A DNA stretch of 60,318 nt, taken from Streptomyces cucumeris (lineage in GTDB: Bacteria > Actinomycetota > Actinomycetes > Streptomycetales > Streptomycetaceae). This document shows positions 51,619-59,489 of this stretch, piece by piece. The stretch lies in NCBI RefSeq assembly GCF_024295805.1, contig NZ_JANCLX010000045.1, positions 1 to 60,318 on the forward strand, in the 5' to 3' direction. How positions within the stretch are numbered: position 1 is the stretch's first letter; every line of letters begins with the position of its first letter. Under the pieces are notes generated by a model that worked only from the letters and a program-made list of their open reading frames with translations, was not told the DNA's origin and made no database searches. The position numbers were made by a program, and so were the translations under genes.

Positions 51619-52164
51619 TCAGCTCTGGTGCGCCTCGTAGTGCGCGACCGCCTCGGCGGTCCGCCCGGCGCCGTACACCCGGAGGAACTCCGCCAGCTCG
51701 GGATGGGTGGGGGCGAGGGAGTCCGCGGCGTCGATGATGTCCCCCGCGGCGGCCACGGACCGCAGCAGCGACTGGATCTCGCGGACCACGCGCCGCACGG
51801 TCGGGGCACCCGTGCTGGCCGCGGTCTGGGTGGAGTTGAGGACCGAGCCACCCGCGCTCTTCTTGATCTCCTCCATCCGCTCGGCGGCCTCCGCGGCGCT
51901 GACTCTGCCGTCCGCGGCCTGGCTGGAGAGCTCCTGGAGGGCCTGCACCCGCTGGACCACCGCGGGATTGCCGATCTTTGCCCGCTGACCGCTCATGAGC
52001 TGCGACAGCATGGGTGCGGAGAGGCCGAGCACGGCGGCCAGCCGGGCCTGATTGAGACCGAGATCATCGATGAGACGGCGAAAGAGCGCCCCCAGCGGTT
52101 CCCCGTACCAGCTGCGCTGCAGCTCCCGTGCACGCGCGGTGGCGTCCTGCTGTGTTGCGTCCAT
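51619..52164 (-). CDS. HTH (XRE-like) DNA-binding protein
   Basis: 181 residues: 'GLNQARLAAVLGLSAPMLSQ' is a helix-turn-helix of XRE type, followed by a helical region ('QLMSGQRAKIGNPAVVQRVQ' and 'VSAAEAAERMEEIKKSAGG') and a C-terminal part with no recognised domain. Read leftward into the kinase gene, so the kinase could act on it; inference only. Confidence 0.82.
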   Translation of the reverse strand: MDATQQDATARARELQRSWYGEPLGALFRRLIDDLGLNQARLAAVLGLSAPMLSQLMSGQRAKIGNPAVVQRVQALQELSSQAADGRVSAAEAAERMEEIKKSAGGSVLNSTQTAASTGAPTVRRVVREIQSLLRSVAAAGDIIDAADSLAPTHPELAEFLRVYGAGRTAEAVAHYEAHQS

Positions 52165-52282
52165 CCCGGTCTCCCCTTCGCTTCGCTGCCGCGAATCTTG
52201 CGTGGCATCCTACGGAGAGCGGTACGCGCGAGCGATACCCGGTCGGGAAAGGCGGCCGACACCGGGTATCCTGATCGGCGAC

Positions 52283-52355
52283 GGGGCCTTAGCTCAGTTG
52301 GTAGAGCGCCGTCTTTGCATGGCGGATGTCAGGAGTTCGACTCTCCTAGGCTCCA
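52283..52355 (+). tRNA. tRNA-Ala (TGC anticodon)
   Basis: Acceptor GGGGCCT/AGGCTCC, D arm GCTCAGTTGGTAGAGC, anticodon loop TTTGCAT (TGC), T arm AGTTCGACTCT. Discriminator A; no encoded CCA. Confidence 0.96.
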
Positions 52356-52363
52356 CCCCTGTC

Positions 52364-52398
52364 ACCAGCCGGGACACCACTGCGGTGTCCCGGCTGGT
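52364..52398 (+). terminator. tRNA-Ala terminator
   Basis: Perfect 15-bp stem ACCAGCCGGGACACC with ACTGC loop, 8 nt after the tRNA. Confidence 0.8.
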
Positions 52399-52550
52399 TC
52401 GTTGTGCGGCCGTGTTCCGCGGCCCCGGTGTTGCCACTCCCGGCGTTGTCCGGCGCAACACCGGCGCGATCCTCCAGGCTGTCGCCCACAACTCGGGCAA
52501 GCCGCCCGGGAATCGTCTGATCGGCGTGAGTCGCCGTAGAGGGGGACGAG

Positions 52551-53698
52551 ATGGGTGAGCTGCGTCCGCTGGGGGACAATCTGCCCGACGAGTGCCGGGC
52601 GTTCGCCATGGAGCTGAGAGGGCTCTTCGCCGGGCTGGAGGTCTCGGTACGCAGATACGCGGTGCGACGGCACCGGGATCCCAGTACGGTCTCGCGGTTC
52701 CTGAGCGGGACGCGCATCCCGCCGTGGGAGTTCGTCTTCGATCTCTTCACGGATCTCGCGGCGCGACGGGGCGCCGCCGTCACGCCGGCCGCCATCGAGC
52801 TGATGCGGGATCTGCACCGGGCCGCGGTGCGCACCAGCCGGTCCCCCGCGCACGCCATGGAGATCCTCCAGGTGCAGCTGGCGGACGCGGACCGGGAGGC
52901 GCGCTGTTCGCTCGCCCACCAGGACGCGCTGGGCGAGGTGCTGCTCGACCGCAAGCACCGCATCGCCGATCTGGAGGTGCGGCTGAACCAGGCCGAGGCG
53001 GCCTGGGCCATGGAGCGCGCGCGGGCGGACGCGCTGGAGCGCGGGTCACCGGACCGTGAGGAGCTGATCAAGGAGCGGGACAAGCTGGAGCGGGAGGTGC
53101 GCGGCTCGCCGAGGAGCTGGCCGAGGTGCGCCGACGCGGACGGCTGGCGGAGGACCGCTGTCTGGTGCTGGAGCGGCAGCTCGCCGTGGTGGAGGCCCAG
53201 GGGCCCGCCGCGGTCCCGCAGCCGGACGAGGAGCCGGGCGCCCCGGTGGGGCCGATGGCACGCCCCTGCGGCGGTCCTCGTCCCAAGATCCTGGTGGTCG
53301 ACGACCAGCCCAACAACCTGCTGGCCATGGAGGCCGTGCTGGCCACCCTCGACCAGGAGCTGGTGACCGCGAGCTCCGGTCAGGAGGCCCTCAAGGCGCT
53401 GCTGGACCACGACGACTTCGCCGTGATCCTGCTCGATGTGCAGATGCCGGAGATGGACGGTTACGAGACGGCCGCCCACATCAAGCGGCGTTCCCGGAAC
53501 CGGGACATCCCCATCATCTTCCTGACCGCGATGGGCGCCGACCCGGAGCACTCCTCGCGCGGATACGCGGCGGGCGCCGTCGACTACATGGCGAAGCCGT
53601 TCGATCCCTGGGCGCTGCGGGCCAAGGTGTCGGTCTTCACCGAGATCTTCCTGGAGCGGCGGCAGCGGCGCACCGCCGAGCGGGTACCGGAGGGCTGA
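52551..53698 (+). pseudogene. HTH-coiled coil-receiver regulator, frameshifted
   Basis: Two overlapping frames together make one protein of about 382 residues. Frame 1 (from ATG 52551) gives an N-terminal HTH ('VSVRRYAVRRHRDPSTVSRF' then 'SGTRIPPWEFVF') and a coiled coil to about 53100. Frame 2 continues the coiled coil ('RLAEDRCLVLERQLAVVEAQ') and gives a CheY-like receiver with 'ILVVDDQPNN', phospho-acceptor 'VILLDVQMPEMDGYE', 'FLTA' and 'AKPFD'. Adding one base at about 53100-53104 would restore 'REVRRLAEELAEVRRRGRLA'. There is no slippery heptamer, so this is a one-base loss: a real mutation or a sequence error in a GC-rich run. Orphan response regulator, no histidine kinase nearby. Confidence 0.8.
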
Positions 53699-53740
53699 GC
53701 CCAGGAGCCCAGGGCACCTGTGAACGGCGCCGGTGAACGG

Positions 53741-53777
53741 CCGAGGGGCGGAAGACCCCGGGTCTTCCGCCCCTCGG
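53741..53777. terminator. bidirectional terminator
   Basis: 18-bp stem CCGAGGGGCGGAAGACCC with its exact complement, between the convergent receiver gene and the DUF5324 gene. Confidence 0.85.
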
Positions 53778-53805
53778 CGAACCTCACCTCACCGCGCCGG
53801 CGCCG

Positions 53806-54531
53806 TCAGCGCTGGTCGTCGTCCTTGCGCGCCTCGGCCTCGGCCTGCTTGGCCTGCACCTCCGGGTCCAGGGCGTCCTGGTCGCTGCCGTCCACCGTGG
53901 CCAGCCGCTCGCGGTCGCCCACCTCGGTCGCCGCCGGGGGCTCCACCAGCCAGTCGGGGTTGGCCTGCCGGTCCCACCACTTCCACGCGGCGAAGAGCCC
54001 CGCGCCGATCAGCCCGATGAAGGTGGCCCGCTTGGCCACCCTCCCGGCACGGGCCCGGCGGGCGCGCTTCCTGGCCAGCTTCTCGATGTCGGCGGCGGTC
54101 ACATGGGTGCGCAGTGCGGCGACGGCCGCGGCCGTGCGGACCACCGCCTCCTCACGGGCGGGTCCGGCGGCCGCGCGCACTCCGGCCACCGCGTTCTCCA
54201 CCCGGGGCGTCGTGTAGTCGGCGGCCTGGCGGGCGGCCTTGCGGGTGCGCTTGGCGGCACGGGTCGCGGCGGCGTCCACCTTGGGTGGCAGGTTCCCCCT
54301 GGCCTGGGTGAGCCTGGGCGCGATGTGGGCGTGGTACTGCGTACCGGCGCTGCACCGGGCCTGGTGTGCTGCGTGCGAGACCTTCGGCGCCAGCCGCACG
54401 CGCGCTTCGTGCGCATAGCGGGTGGCGGTGTCCTTGGCCGTACCGGCGTAGGGCGCCACCGCCTCCGCGGCGTGCATGACGCCGCTCTTGGCGGTGCCGG
54501 TCGCGGCTCGCACGCTGTCAATGCGGGTCAC
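53806..54531 (-). CDS. DUF5324 family protein
   Basis: About 241 residues, Ala/Arg/Lys-rich and strongly helical, with repeated 'A.YA.EARVRLAPKV' and 'KVDAAATRAAKRTRKAARQA' type blocks, then one membrane segment ('ATFIGLIGAGLFAAWKWW') and an acidic tail. GTG 54531 ('VTRIDSVRAAT') is chosen because GGAGGAGG is 7 nt upstream; an ATG at 54561 is in frame. Function unknown; a Streptomyces-type protein. Divergent from ppiA; the 285-nt gap shows no gene. Confidence 0.8.
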   Translation of the reverse strand: MTRIDSVRAATGTAKSGVMHAAEAVAPYAGTAKDTATRYAHEARVRLAPKVSHAAHQARCSAGTQYHAHIAPRLTQARGNLPPKVDAAATRAAKRTRKAARQAADYTTPRVENAVAGVRAAAGPAREEAVVRTAAAVAALRTHVTAADIEKLARKRARRARAGRVAKRATFIGLIGAGLFAAWKWWDRQANPDWLVEPPAATEVGDRERLATVDGSDQDALDPEVQAKQAEAEARKDDDQR

Positions 54532-54816
54532 GGGATCCTCCTCCTCGGTGGCGTTGGTCATTGCTCCGGGGTTCAGAGTTCTGTGCTCAAGCTGCGCAGT
54601 TTCGTGTTTCCATCCCAAGAAAGATCATGCCTGTTTGTGGAGATCATGCCCGTTCGCAGCACGCGGAGCATGTGAGGCCGGGCATCTGGGTCATAGCGGA
54701 GATTCTTCCGGAAACACTAGGTATCGGCGCGCCGCCCACGGCCTTCACGGATATCCCCGGGCATCGGGTCCGTGCGAGGATCAGGAGACGGAAGTGAAAA
54801 CGATGGAAGGTAGATC

Positions 54817-55350
54817 GTGGCCGAGCAGCTTTACGCCACTCTGAAGACGAACAACGGCGACATCGTGGTGCGGCTGCTGCCGAACCACGCGCCCAAGACG
54901 GTCAAGAACTTCGTGGAGCTCGCCGAGGGCAGCCGCGAGTGGACCCACCCGGCCACCGGCAAGAAGGCCAAGGAGAAGCTCTACGACGGCACGGTCTTCC
55001 ACCGCGTCATCAGCGGCTTCATGATCCAGGGCGGGGACCCGCTGGGTAACGGCACCGGCGGCCCGGGCTACGAGTTCGGCGACGAGTTCCACCCGGACCT
55101 GGCCTTCAACAAGCCGTACCTGCTGGCCATGGCCAACGCCGGTCCGGGCACCAACGGCTCGCAGTTCTTCATCACCGTCGCCCCGACCACGTGGCTGACC
55201 GGCAAGCACAGCATCTTCGGTGAGGTCACCGACGAGGCCAGCAAGAAGGTCGTGGACACCATCGCGGCCGCCGCGACCAACCCGCGCACCGACCGTCCGC
55301 TCCAGGACGTCGTGATCGAGTCCGTCGTCGTGGAGACCCGCGAGGGCTGA
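54817..55350 (+). CDS. peptidyl-prolyl cis-trans isomerase (cyclophilin)
   Basis: 177 residues, cytosolic (no signal peptide). Cyclophilin motifs 'TVFHRVISGFMIQGGDP' (catalytic Arg in FHRV), 'MANAGPGTNGSQFFIT' and 'WLTGKHSIFGEV'. Catalyses proline isomerisation in protein folding. GTG 54817, with GGAAGG 8 nt upstream. Equivalent of ppiA, Rv0009. Confidence 0.95.
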   Translation: MAEQLYATLKTNNGDIVVRLLPNHAPKTVKNFVELAEGSREWTHPATGKKAKEKLYDGTVFHRVISGFMIQGGDPLGNGTGGPGYEFGDEFHPDLAFNKPYLLAMANAGPGTNGSQFFITVAPTTWLTGKHSIFGEVTDEASKKVVDTIAAAATNPRTDRPLQDVVIESVVVETREG

Positions 55351-55445
55351 TCTCCCCGCCCGGGAACTCCATGCCCCGCTTGTCCGTGAGAACAAGCGGG
55401 GCGGAGGACGTGACCGAGCGTGTGGACAGGGGGCGAGAGGACACC

Positions 55446-56330
55446 ATGGAGGACCAGGCGGTCTGCTGTTACCGGCATCCGCAGCGGGAGACCGGCATCA
55501 CGTGCACCCGCTGTGAGCGCCCGATCTGTCCGGAGTGCATGATCAGTGCCTCCGTGGGGTTCCAGTGCCCGGAGTGCGTGGGCGGCAGGGCCTCCGCCGG
55601 GTCGGGACCGGCGGCGCCGGGCCCCTCGCCGCGCGCTTCCCAGCCGCGGACCCTGGCGGGCGGTGCGATCACTTCCGACCCACGGCTGCTCACCAAGATC
55701 CTGATCGTCCTCAACCTCGTCATATGGCTGGTGGCGCTGGGGGCGGGCGACCGCTTCGTGGATGACCTCGATCTGGTCGGCCGGGCCTACGACCCGGGCG
55801 CCGGTGACATCGTCGGGGTCGCCGAAGGCCAGTGGTACCGGCTGGTGACCTCGGTCTTCCTGCACCAGCAGGTGATGCACATCGCCTTCAACATGCTCTC
55901 GCTGTGGTGGATCGGCGGTCCGCTGGAGGCCGCGCTCGGCCGCGCCCGCTATCTCACGCTCTATCTGCTCTCCGGCCTCGGCGGCAGCGCGCTGTCCTAC
56001 CTGCTGGCCGCGCAGAACCAGCCCTCGCTGGGCGCCTCCGGCGCGATCTTCGGTCTGCTGGGCGCCACCGCCGTGCTGATGCGGCGGCTCCAGTACGACA
56101 TGCGGCCGGTCATCGCGCTGCTGGCGCTGAACCTGCTCTTCACCTTCACCTGGTCCGGGATCGCCTGGCAGGCCCATGTCGGCGGGCTGGTCGTGGGCAC
56201 GGCGGTGGCGTACGGGATGGTGCACGCTCCGCGTCAGCGGCGGGCGCTGGTGCAGTGGGGGACCTGTGCGGTGGCCCTGCTGGCGATGATCGCGGTGATC
56301 TGGGTCCGTACGGTCGAGCTCACCGGCTGA
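55446..56330 (+). CDS. rhomboid family intramembrane serine protease
   Basis: About 294 residues. N-terminal cysteine-rich head 'CCYRHPQRETGITCTRCERP' followed by 'CPECM' and 'CPEC', a B-box/zinc-ribbon-like domain. Then seven or so membrane helices with the rhomboid catalytic pair: Ser in 'LGASGAIFGLLG' and His in 'WQAHVGGLVVG'. 'WYRLVTSVFLHQQVMHIAFN' is a typical loop/helix. Cleaves membrane proteins inside the bilayer; substrate unknown. ATG 55446 is used; GTG 55410 with GGAGG is a possible upstream start. Same locus as Rv0110-like rhomboids in Streptomyces origin regions. Confidence 0.92.
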   Translation: MEDQAVCCYRHPQRETGITCTRCERPICPECMISASVGFQCPECVGGRASAGSGPAAPGPSPRASQPRTLAGGAITSDPRLLTKILIVLNLVIWLVALGAGDRFVDDLDLVGRAYDPGAGDIVGVAEGQWYRLVTSVFLHQQVMHIAFNMLSLWWIGGPLEAALGRARYLTLYLLSGLGGSALSYLLAAQNQPSLGASGAIFGLLGATAVLMRRLQYDMRPVIALLALNLLFTFTWSGIAWQAHVGGLVVGTAVAYGMVHAPRQRRALVQWGTCAVALLAMIAVIWVRTVELTG

Positions 56331-56392
56331 GCCCCGCGGGGCCATCCGGCCCCGTGTTCACCGAGGGCTTCGAACGGGTCTGGCTCGGTCAG

Positions 56393-56591
56393 TTGTCCAC
56401 AGCGTGTGGCGGATCTTATGCAACCTGTGGAGAACATCTGTACGTGCCTCCGCTGACCTGCGTTTTCGCAGGAAGGTGCAGGTGTGAAGGATCGAACTGG
56501 AATCCATCACCGGTCACACCGGCGTCAACGCGACAGAGGTTATCCACAGATCTTCTGAGTTTTCCCCGCCTGTGGATAACCCTGTGGACAG
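56393..56591. other. DnaA-box cluster between rhomboid and crgA
   Basis: Five DnaA boxes in 199 bp: TTGTCCACA (56393-56401, exact), TGTGGAGAA (56426-56434), TTATCCACA (56540-56548, exact), TGTGGATAA (56571-56579, exact) and TGTGGACAG (56583-56591). The 382-nt gap has no gene; it also carries a near-repeat of 'cgccgcaccggacga' (about 56630-56665). Confidence 0.8.
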
Positions 56592-56672
56592 TGATCGGAT
56601 GTCCCCGCCGTAGCGCATGACTCCGCCGCCCCCGCCGCACCGGACGATCCCGCCGCACCGGACGACCCTGCC

Positions 56673-56695
56673 GCAGGGCCCGCGGAGGGCCCTGC
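56673..56695 (-). terminator. crgA terminator
   Basis: GCAGGGCCC-GCGGA-GGGCCCTGC, 9-bp stem, just after the crgA stop. Confidence 0.7.
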
Positions 56696-56712
56696 TCCCG
56701 TCGTGGACGGAT

Positions 56713-56970
56713 CTACTTCCACTGGGTGGAGACGACGAACCCCGCGGCGATGAAGCCGAAGCCGACGACGATGTTCCAGTTGCCGAGCGACTCGATCGGC
56801 ATGTCCCCCGTGGTCACGTAGAAGACGACGATCCACACCAGGCCGATCAGGAACATCGCCAGCATCAGCGGGGCCACCCAGCGGCGGCCGCTGTTCAGGT
56901 TGATGCTCGCCGCCTGCTTCGCCGGAGGCGGGGTGAAATCGTCCTTCTTGCGGATCCGTGACTTCGGCAC
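56713..56970 (-). CDS. crgA: cell division protein CrgA
   Basis: 85 residues, two membrane helices ('WVAPLMLAMFLIGLVWIVVF' and 'IVVGFGFIAAGFVVSTQ') after a basic start 'MPKSRIRKKDDFTPPP'. In Streptomyces CrgA delays FtsZ-dependent septation of aerial hyphae; in mycobacteria it links FtsZ, FtsQ and CwsA. ATG 56970. Divergent from the DUF881 gene. Confidence 0.96.
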   Translation of the reverse strand: MPKSRIRKKDDFTPPPAKQAASINLNSGRRWVAPLMLAMFLIGLVWIVVFYVTTGDMPIESLGNWNIVVGFGFIAAGFVVSTQWK

Positions 56971-57115
56971 GAGGAACTCTCCTGTCGATGCGCTGCGTGA
57001 CCGCGCGGGGATATGAACGGACGGCGCCGGGGCGGGACAGCGACGGGGACCACTTCCCTCCCCCGCATGTCAGTTAGCGTAGTCCTTCCGCGGCGTCGTA
57101 AGGAGTAAGGGTACG

Positions 57116-57886
57116 TTGAGCAATTCCGCTGACTCCCCCACCCCGGGCTTCCGCCGCCCCGCCTTCCGCCCCGCCCGGCTGCTGACCGCCTCGGTCTTCG
57201 CGCTGGCCGGGCTGATCTTCTGGACCAGCTTCAACACGGCGCAGGGCACCAACATCCGTAGTGATGAATCGATGCTGCGGCTGTCGGACCTGATCCAGGA
57301 GCGCAGCCGCAAGAATCACACCCTCGACGACAGCACGGCCAAGATGCGCTCCGAGGTCGACGCCCTCGCCCGCCGTGACGACGGCAGCACCAGCGCCGAG
57401 CGCCGGGAGCTGGCCAAGTTGGAGGAGACGGCGGGCACCAAGAAGCTCACCGGCACCGGGGTCACCGTCACCCTCACCGATGCCCCGCCCAACGCCACTG
57501 CCCAGATCCCCGGCGTCCCCGAGCCGCAGCCCAACGACCTGGTGATCCACCAGCAGGACCTCCAGGCCGTGGTCAACGCGCTGTGGCAGGGCGGTGCCAA
57601 GGGGATCATGGTCATGGACCAGCGGCTGATCGCCACCAGCGCGGTGCGCTGCGTCGGCAACACCCTGATCCTCCAGGGCCGGGTCTACTCACCGCCCTAC
57701 AAGATCACCGCCGTCGGTGACCGCGGCAAGCTGCGCACCGCGCTCGCCGCCTCCCCCGCCATCCAGAACTACCGCAGCTACGTCGACGCCTACGGCCTCG
57801 GCTGGAAAGTCGACCAGCACGACACGGTGACTCTTCCCGGCTACTCCGGCACAGTGGACCTGCATCAGGCACAGCCCATCGGGTAG
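57116..57886 (+). CDS. DUF881 family protein
   Basis: 256 residues: basic N-terminus, one membrane helix ('LLTASVFALAGLIFWTSF'), a coiled-coil stretch, then the DUF881 domain ('TGTGVTVTLTDAP' ... 'NDLVIHQQDLQAVVNALWQG' and 'MVMDQRLIATSAVRCVGN'). Same place as Rv0012. Function unknown, thought to be linked to cell division. TTG 57116 follows AAGGAG by 10 nt. 14 nt before the sortase gene. Confidence 0.88.
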   Translation: MSNSADSPTPGFRRPAFRPARLLTASVFALAGLIFWTSFNTAQGTNIRSDESMLRLSDLIQERSRKNHTLDDSTAKMRSEVDALARRDDGSTSAERRELAKLEETAGTKKLTGTGVTVTLTDAPPNATAQIPGVPEPQPNDLVIHQQDLQAVVNALWQGGAKGIMVMDQRLIATSAVRCVGNTLILQGRVYSPPYKITAVGDRGKLRTALAASPAIQNYRSYVDAYGLGWKVDQHDTVTLPGYSGTVDLHQAQPIG

Positions 57887-57900
57887 CGCTTGGGGGGCCG

Positions 57901-58581
57901 GTGACCACGCGGGTGATCATCAGAACGCTCAGTGAACTCTGCGTCACCATCGGCACCTTGATCGTTCTCCTGGTGGTCTACGTCCTCTACTGGACCTCCG
58001 TCCGCGCCGACCGCGCCATGGACAGCGAGATCGACCACTTACAGGACCGCTGGGCCACCGGCTCCGTCGCCATGGAGGGCGCCCGCGGCCAGGCCGCACC
58101 ACCCCCCTATGCGCCGGGCGCCTCCTTCGCGGTCATGTACATCCCCCGCTTCGGCAGCGACTGGGCCAAACCCGTCCTCCAGGGGACCGGCGCCGAGACC
58201 CTCAAGAAGGGGCTCGGCCACTACTCCCGCACCGCCCGCCTCGGCGCCACCGGGAACTTCGCCGTCGCCGGGCACCGCCGCACCTACGGCGACCCCTTCA
58301 AGGACTTCCCCGCGCTGCGCCCCGGCGACGCGGTGGTGCTGACGGACGGCACCACCTGGTTCACGTACCGCATCGACCGGCGTCCCTACCGCACCCGCCC
58401 CAGCGACACCGGCGTGATCGACCCGGTGCCGCGGGCGTCCGGATTCCGCCGCCCGGGCCGCTATCTGACCTTGACCACCTGCGACCCGGAGTGGGGGCAC
58501 AGTCACCGGCTGATCGCCTGGGCGCACCTCGACGCGACCCGCCCGGTCACCGGGGGCAGGCCCGCCGCTTTGTCCGGCTGA
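57901..58581 (+). CDS. class E sortase
   Basis: 226 residues: N-terminal membrane anchor ('VTIGTLIVLLVVYVLYWTSV') and the sortase domain with catalytic His in 'FAVAGHRRTYGDPF', Cys in 'LTLTTCDPEW' and Arg in 'SHRLIAWAHL'. The TLTTC motif is characteristic of the Streptomyces/actinobacterial class E, which anchors LAxTG proteins such as long chaplins to the wall. GTG 57901. Confidence 0.94.
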   Translation: MTTRVIIRTLSELCVTIGTLIVLLVVYVLYWTSVRADRAMDSEIDHLQDRWATGSVAMEGARGQAAPPPYAPGASFAVMYIPRFGSDWAKPVLQGTGAETLKKGLGHYSRTARLGATGNFAVAGHRRTYGDPFKDFPALRPGDAVVLTDGTTWFTYRIDRRPYRTRPSDTGVIDPVPRASGFRRPGRYLTLTTCDPEWGHSHRLIAWAHLDATRPVTGGRPAALSG

Positions 58582-58665
58582 CCCTCCCGGGCCGCCCTCG
58601 CCCTTTACTCTGGTGCTGCACTCCGGTGCTGCAATCGACTTCGTCATCGGTGAGATAGGGATGGC

Positions 58666-58842
58666 ATGTACGGCTGGATCTGGCGGCATCTGCCGGGGAA
58701 CGCATGGGTGCGGGCGCTGATTTCGCTCGTGCTGGTGCTGGCGATCGTCTTCGTGCTCTTCCAGTACGTCTTCCCATGGGCGGAGCCGCTGCTGCCGTTC
58801 AACGACGTGACGGTCGACGAGGGAATGGCGGGTCCGCGATGA
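58666..58842 (+). CDS. 58-residue single-pass membrane protein
   Basis: Reads 'MYGWIWRHLPGNAWVRALIS' then a helix 'LVLVLAIVFVLFQYVFPW' and an acidic end. Its stop overlaps the pabA ATG (ATGA), implying translational coupling. Such a small protein is found between the sortase and pabA in many actinobacteria. Function unknown; perhaps a wall or division factor. Confidence 0.75.
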   Translation: MYGWIWRHLPGNAWVRALISLVLVLAIVFVLFQYVFPWAEPLLPFNDVTVDEGMAGPR

Positions 58843-59489
58843 GCGCGCGCGTCCTGGTCGTCGACAACTACGACAGCTTCGTCTTCAACCTGGTCCAGTA
58901 CCTCTACCAGCTCGGCGCCGAGTGCGAGGTGGTGCGCAACGACGAGGTCGCCCTCGCGCACGCCCAGGACGGTTTCGACGGCGTCCTGCTGTCCCCCGGA
59001 CCCGGCACCCCCGAGGAGGCCGGGGTCTGCGTCGACATGGTGCGGCACTGCGCGTCCACCGGCGTCCCGGTGTTCGGCGTCTGCCTGGGGATGCAGTCCA
59101 TGGCCGTCGCCTACGGCGGGGTCGTGGGGCGCGCACCGGAGTTGCTGCACGGCAAGACCTCGCTGGTCACCCATGAGGGAGCGGGCGTCTTCCAGGGACT
59201 GCCCTCGCCCTTCACCGCCACCCGCTACCACTCGCTCGCCGTCGAGCGGGGCACGGTCCCGGACGAGCTGGAGATCACGGCCTGGACCGGGACCGGCATC
59301 GCCATGGGACTGCGCCACCGGGAACTGCGCGTCGAGGGCGTGCAGTTCCACCCCGAGTCGGTCCTCACCGAATGGGGCCACCGCATGCTCGCCAACTGGC
59401 TGGTGGAGTGCGGCGACAGCGGAGCGGTGGAGCGGTCCGCCGGACTCGCCCCGGTGGTCGGGGCGGTCGGCGGCAAGGCAGGCGAGTGA
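58839..59489 (+). CDS. pabA: aminodeoxychorismate/anthranilate synthase component II
   Basis: Glutamine amidotransferase (class I), 216 residues: oxyanion 'LLSPGPGTPEEAGV', nucleophile Cys in 'FGVCLGMQSMAVAYGG', and His-Glu in 'GVQFHPESVLTEWGH'. Provides ammonia to PabB (folate) or TrpE (tryptophan); as a stand-alone gene it may serve both. Overlaps the small membrane gene upstream by 4 nt and the next gene by 4 nt. Confidence 0.93.
   Translation: MSARVLVVDNYDSFVFNLVQYLYQLGAECEVVRNDEVALAHAQDGFDGVLLSPGPGTPEEAGVCVDMVRHCASTGVPVFGVCLGMQSMAVAYGGVVGRAPELLHGKTSLVTHEGAGVFQGLPSPFTATRYHSLAVERGTVPDELEITAWTGTGIAMGLRHRELRVEGVQFHPESVLTEWGHRMLANWLVECGDSGAVERSAGLAPVVGAVGGKAGE

Noticed and set aside
47672..52355. 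tRNA genes as attachment sites of an integrated element
   Set aside because: No integrase, no duplicated tRNA 3' end, and the enclosed genes have normal host codon use.
53090..53130. Programmed ribosomal frameshifting in the HTH-receiver gene
   Set aside because: No slippery heptamer and no clear downstream stem or pseudoknot; a one-base loss explains it better.
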